NCBI GenBank assembly: GCA_020432595.1
Contig: JAGQGA010000243.1
Coordinates: 1 to 7,771, forward strand
DNA from: Anaerolineales bacterium
Lineage (GTDB): Bacteria; Chloroflexota; Anaerolineae; Promineifilales; Promineifilaceae
Direction: 5' to 3'
Length of the DNA stretch: 7,771 nucleotides
The notes under the pieces are model-generated. The model was not told the DNA's origin, did not search any database, and worked only from the letters and a program-made list of their open reading frames with translations. Positions 5,901 through 7,771 of the stretch are shown here, one piece after another (positions within the stretch are counted from its first letter, which is position 1; each line of letters begins with the position of its first letter). Both the position numbers and the translations under genes were made by a program.

Positions 5901-7771
5901 GGTCACGCAGCAGCCGCAGGTGGCGCACAATGGTGCCAAAGGTGGTGGCCTGATGGTCGTAGGCGTTGAGGAAGGTCTCTTGCACCGTCTTAAGGAAGGT
6001 GGTGAAGGAGGAACGGCCGTTTACCTGTACCCGCAGCGGCAGCACATTGACACAATGCCCCACCAGCGATGGCGTACCCGCCGCCAACTGCCCGGCAATC
6101 GGGTAGCCCACCACCAAATCCTCCTGCCCCGAAAGCTGGTGCAGCAAAACTTGGTAAGTTGCCAGCAAAAAGACGTTGGTCGTGACCTTTGCCTTCGTCG
6201 CCGCCTGTTTCACCAGCGGCGCCAAATCCCCGTCAAACCGCCAAAACTTGGCCGCGCCGCCGTAGGATTTGCTCGTTGGGTGAGGGCGGTCGGTGGGCAG
6301 TGGGGTGTGGCTGGGGGCATCGCGCAGTTGCTCCAGCCAGTAGGCCAACGCCTCCTTGCCCTCGTCGCTGGCTTGCAGCGCCGCCTCAAACTGGGCATAG
6401 GTGCGGTATGATTCGGGGTCGGGCAGGGTGTAGCCTTGCCCATCGAGCAGGGCGTTGTAGACGGTTTTGAGTTCTGCGACCATCAGCCCAAACGACCAGC
6501 CATCAAAGGCAATGTGGTGGCCGCAGAAGAGAAAAATGTGTTCATCGCTGCTCAGTTTGATGAGCTGTGGCCGCACGAGGGGACCGTTTACGAGGTCGAA
6601 GGGGGTGGTGGCTTGCTGGGAAACGGCCGTTTTCACCCGTTCCGCCTGCTCTTCCCCACGTAGCCCCGACCAATCTAACACTGGGACGGCCACCCCAATT
6701 TCGTCGGCACGCCGCTGCCAGTCGCCGTTGGCGGCAAAGCGCATGTGCAGCGCATCGTGCCGCCGCAGCACCGTTTCCACCGCTTCCACAAATGCCGCCG
6801 CCTCAAGCTGCCCCGTCAACCGCACCGTTAACGTCTCGTTGTAGGCGCAGGAGGCGGTTTCGCCCATTTGCGAAGCCAGCCAAATTTCCTGCTGCGCTTC
6901 GGTCAGGGGGAACGGGGTTTTATCGGAGGCGGGCAAAAAACCGGCCGTTTGCAGTTCTAAAATGCTTTCTTGTAACGCTTTGGCAACAAAGGCGATGTCG
7001 TCGTCGCTGTGCTGGGTGGAAAAGAAGAAGTTTTGCCCCAGCGACAGCACGTAGACACCTTTGGTCAACAGGTGGAAGGCGATTAGCTCCATGTAGGGCA
7101 AATCGGCCGGGTAATCAAAGCGGAACCAGGAGCTGTAGTGGCGCAGGCGAATGGGAACCTGGACGTTTTCAAAGAAGGCGTTCATTTTCTCGACAAACGC
7201 CGTCGTCCGCCGGTTGACCCGCTCCTGAAGCTGCGGCCCTTCGGCCAGCAGGTGGCGCATGGCGGCATAGGCGGCGGCCATTGCCAGCGGGTGGCGAATA
7301 AAGGTTCCGGCAAAGAAGGTCAAATCCGCTTCCGGCTCAGAGTCGTCGCCGTACTGCCATTGACCGCCATCAAGGGCGTTCATAAACGCCGCCTTGCCAG
7401 CCACAATGCCAATCGGCATCCCGCCGCCAACAATTTTGCCGTAGGTCACGATGTCGGCTTCAATCCCCCACGCCTTCTGGATGCCCCCCTGGTGGACGCG
7501 GAACCCGGTGACGATTTCATCTAGAATGAGAGCACTGCCGCTGTCGCGGGTAATTTGGCGCAGCTCGCGCAAAAATTCAACGGGGCGGTTGTACGGGTGG
7601 CGGCTTTGTACCGGCTCCACCAGCACCGCCGCCAGTTCGTTGGCGTGTTGACGAATAAAATCGAGCGATTCGGCCACGCCATAATCTAAAATGTAGATGT
7701 TTTCGACGGAGGCGGGGAGGATGCCGGGATCGGCCGGCATGGTGTGGTGTTCCCCTTTGATAACCTGGGGG
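2980..7771 (-). CDS. Hybrid PKS/NRPS terminal module: aminotransferase-C-A-PCP-TE (5' end outside window)
   Basis: C-terminal part of a multimodular assembly-line enzyme; at least 1596 residues are in the window. Residue numbers count from the in-frame Met at 7740, which is not the true start: the frame is open to the window edge (VIKGEHHT precedes it), no ribosome site is convincing, and the first domain lacks its N-terminal part. Order: class III PLP aminotransferase (to about 262), condensation (277-715), adenylation (735-1232), peptidyl carrier (1246-1316), thioesterase (1327-1582). All core motifs are intact, so the module looks active. Aminotransferases of this kind follow an acyl carrier protein and convert a beta-keto thioester into a beta-amino thioester, as in iturin-type synthetases, so KS/AT/ACP domains are expected to the right of the window. 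The condensation domain then joins the beta-amino acyl chain to one amino acid, and the thioesterase releases the product. The gene ends in TGA with a strong terminator 15 nt on. Convergent with the secreted glycosidase-like gene. Sampled lines are about 60% G+C, richer than the left genes. Confidence 0.93.
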   Translation of the reverse strand, partial: PQVIKGEHHTMPADPGILPASVENIYILDYGVAESLDFIRQHANELAAVLVEPVQSRHPYNRPVEFLRELRQITRDSGSALILDEIVTGFRVHQGGIQKAWGIEADIVTYGKIVGGGMPIGIVAGKAAFMNALDGGQWQYGDDSEPEADLTFFAGTFIRHPLAMAAAYAAMRHLLAEGPQLQERVNRRTTAFVEKMNAFFENVQVPIRLRHYSSWFRFDYPADLPYMELIAFHLLTKGVYVLSLGQNFFFSTQHSDDDIAFVAKALQESILELQTAGFLPASDKTPFPLTEAQQEIWLASQMGETASCAYNETLTVRLTGQLEAAAFVEAVETVLRRHDALHMRFAANGDWQRRADEIGVAVPVLDWSGLRGEEQAERVKTAVSQQATTPFDLVNGPLVRPQLIKLSSDEHIFLFCGHHIAFDGWSFGLMVAELKTVYNALLDGQGYTLPDPESYRTYAQFEAALQASDEGKEALAYWLEQLRDAPSHTPLPTDRPHPTSKSYGGAAKFWRFDGDLAPLVKQAATKAKVTTNVFLLATYQVLLHQLSGQEDLVVGYPIAGQLAAGTPSLVGHCVNVLPLRVQVNGRSSFTTFLKTVQETFLNAYDHQATTFGTIVRHLRLLRDPSRTPLVQVVFNPDRKLADGKAFRGVETSISAAHKQAVNWDMFLNVIEDDSSLTASVDYSSAVLDEATIVRWLGQYESLLRTLAADPDQLIGSLPLLSGREQAQIQTWNNTDQPHHNDRQLQQMVAEQAAKTPGKTAVFYEGQTLSYAELDRRANQLAQRLRRQGVVEGTKVGILMDRSLEMVVAVLGVLKAGGTYIPTATDYPPERIAFILEDSDAHLLLTQPHIAPTLRGVVAKPVVELDSSWELVKGEEETAVSLTADPDGIACIIYTSGSTGKPKGVMLAHRGLCNYMQWKERHFRMSSDDAMIMKAPFGFDAASWEIFSPLTVGGRVVIAKQGGQIDIPYLIDLMARQRVTMGFIVPTQIRALLDDPNFAQCQSLRVVMVGGEAFPEDLRDKFRTVLPQCELHNVYGPTETTIVVMSWDIANATPADTLTPIGYPNDNTRVYVLNEAMQPVPVGVVGELYIGGVQVGRGYLNRPELTAERFVKDPFSRDPKATLYKTGDNVRYRPDGAIEYLGRADFQVKLRGQRVELGEIEAAIQSHAAMKQVLVVVRDEGHNDKRLVAYYTLAEGATDPAATELRDHLRRAIPEFMIPNAFVALAAFPITPNGKLDRSALPSPSYAREESNSFTAPRNPLESTLAELWRRVLKVEKVSVYDNFFDLGGHSLLALRLFDQIATETGRKLPLATLFEAPTVAQLAERLADDGWQPKWSALVPIQPQGHKRPFFHVAPYLISVLNFTDLSKYLDPERPFYGIQPLGLEEGQPIHTNLEEMAAYYIEEIKTVQPEGPYLIGGHCAGAWVAYEMACQLEAAGEQVEYLGLISSQSPTYVEPGRNSLAYLSNRAMFYLKDRRLLNAVAWKMKMQAESKLLLKYGTPQNQRIQALRDAHEAAYDAYVPTLGYTGPMSIVRATEQLAIYGDNDDWVRLWEELTTGPVEYADVEGIHATLLQEPSVATLGEHMRRQMETAREQLS
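3644..3653. repeat. AACGGCCGTT repeat copy in the thioesterase region
   Basis: Encodes Glu-Arg-Pro-Phe before Tyr-Gly at residues 1363-1366 (PERPFYGIQ), a conserved thioesterase segment. Third codon frame. Confidence 0.9.
3721..3732. repeat. AACGGCCGTT repeat copy, 12-bp palindrome, thioesterase start
   Basis: AAACGGCCGTTT, encoding Lys-Arg-Pro-Phe at residues 1337-1340, just before the first strand of the thioesterase. Confidence 0.9.
3793..4005 (-). other. Peptidyl carrier protein domain
   Basis: Four-helix carrier with DNFFDLGGHSLLALR. Ser1280 (codon 3901-3903) is the phosphopantetheine attachment site. Length and position between adenylation and thioesterase are standard. Confidence 0.93.
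5131..5146. repeat. AACGGCCGTT repeat copy, 16-bp palindrome, adenylation domain
   Basis: GGAAACGGCCGTTTCC is a perfect 16-bp dyad encoding ETAVS (residues 866-870) in a surface-like segment just before motif A3. Confidence 0.9.
5485..5500. repeat. AACGGCCGTT repeat copy, 16-bp palindrome, adenylation domain
   Basis: GAAAACGGCCGTTTTC is a perfect 16-bp dyad encoding KTAVF (residues 748-752) in the first strand of the adenylation domain. Confidence 0.9.
6012..6021. repeat. AACGGCCGTT repeat copy, condensation domain
   Basis: Encodes Asn-Gly-Arg at residues 574-576, just after the GHCVNVLPLR motif. Confidence 0.9.
6621..6632. repeat. AACGGCCGTT repeat copy, 12-bp palindrome, condensation domain
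   Basis: AAACGGCCGTTT, encoding KTAV at residues 370-373. A degenerate relative (ACCGGCCGTTT, 6940-6950) encodes QTAG in the linker between the aminotransferase and condensation domains. Confidence 0.88.
6955..7771 (-). other. Class III (glutamate-1-semialdehyde-type) aminotransferase domain, partial
   Basis: PLP-dependent transamination of a carrier-bound beta-keto chain. Visible are LAAVLVEPVQSRHP, the cofactor Asp in LILDEIVTGFR (D74), the Schiff-base lysine K102 in TYGKIVGGGMPIG (codon 7435-7437), WQYGDDSEP, FFAGTFIRHPLA and the C-terminal STQHSDDDI. Roughly the first third of the domain lies beyond the window edge. The family match to assembly-line aminotransferases is strong; the amino donor is unknown. 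Confidence 0.9.

Larger units (their letters stand above)
5596..6912 (-). other. Condensation domain
   Basis: Forms the amide between the upstream beta-amino acyl chain and the amino acid loaded by this module. It opens with FPLTEAQQEIWLASQM (C1-type). The catalytic motif HHIAFDG is intact, with the general-base His409 at 6514-6516. GHCVNVLPLR and RDPSRTPLVQVVFN follow in order. No epimerisation domain accompanies it, so the incorporated residue is expected to stay L. Confidence 0.92.

Noticed and set aside
3424..6411. Several long plus-strand reading frames opposite the PKS/NRPS (for example 3424-4047, 4150-4926, 5800-6411)
   Set aside because: They are antisense to an intact megasynthase with unbroken motifs, have Arg/His/Pro-rich composition typical of G+C-rich shadow frames, and show no recognisable domain.
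4372..7736. CGGCCG sites at 4372, 7104 and 7731 as further repeat copies
   Set aside because: They lack the A/T flanks of the repeat and are expected by chance in G+C-rich coding sequence.
7738..7740. ATG at 7740 as the true start of the PKS/NRPS gene
   Set aside because: The frame stays open to the window edge with family-like residues (VIKGEHHT), and the aminotransferase would lack its N-terminal portion.
1..7771. CRISPR array, tRNA, rRNA, insertion sequence or attachment site
   Set aside because: No regularly spaced repeat with unique spacers, no cloverleaf or rRNA sequence and no transposase or terminal inverted repeats were seen. The AACGGCCGTT copies are irregularly spaced and mostly intragenic.

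Overview
The window reads as a piece of a bacterial genome, most likely a Chloroflexota (Anaerolineae-like) organism. That assignment is an inference. It rests on the style of the N-terminal DNA-binding domain of the leftmost gene, which resembles one I associate with Chloroflexota proteins, and on the mix of a membrane-bound sugar-sensing protein, a secreted carbohydrate-active protein and a hybrid PKS/NRPS. No rRNA, tRNA or universal marker gene is present to settle it.

Layout. (1) 33-872, minus strand: a predicted one-component membrane protein with a cytoplasmic helix-turn-helix-like domain, one transmembrane helix and an outside CBM9-like domain that ends early. (2) 873-1066: a divergent intergenic region with a perfect 10-2-10 inverted repeat, a further half-site and a strong extended -10 promoter firing right. 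(3) 1067-2827, plus strand: a secreted protein with a six-hairpin glycosidase-like helical fold interrupted by a CBM11-like beta-sandwich. (4) 2828-2979: a convergent intergenic region with a stem-loop after gene 3 and a strong intrinsic-type terminator for the gene arriving from the right. (5) 2980-7771, minus strand: the 3' part of a very large PKS/NRPS gene that enters the window from the right, with domains aminotransferase (C-terminal part)-condensation-adenylation-carrier-thioesterase.

How they may work together. Genes 1 and 3 look like a regulator/target pair: an envelope sensor with a sugar-binding-type domain, divergent from a secreted carbohydrate-active protein, with an operator-like palindrome between them. 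The PKS/NRPS is a separate convergent unit. It appears to be the last module of an assembly line that aminates a beta-keto acyl chain, adds one (probably hydrophobic, Leu-like) amino acid and releases the product through a thioesterase whose nucleophile is Cys rather than Ser. Sampled lines of the PKS/NRPS are about 57-65% G+C against about 35-45% for the two left genes, so the compositional border coincides with the intergenic region near 2.8-3.0 kb.

The most unusual signal is not a gene. The palindrome AACGGCCGTT occurs ten times (plus one 8-bp core ACGGCCGT and one degenerate copy) in 7.8 kb, where well under one is expected by chance. It is read in all three codon frames inside genes, and two copies together build the terminator of the PKS/NRPS gene. 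This resembles genome-wide repeated palindromes (HIP1 of cyanobacteria) and DNA-uptake-type sequences whose paired copies double as terminators.
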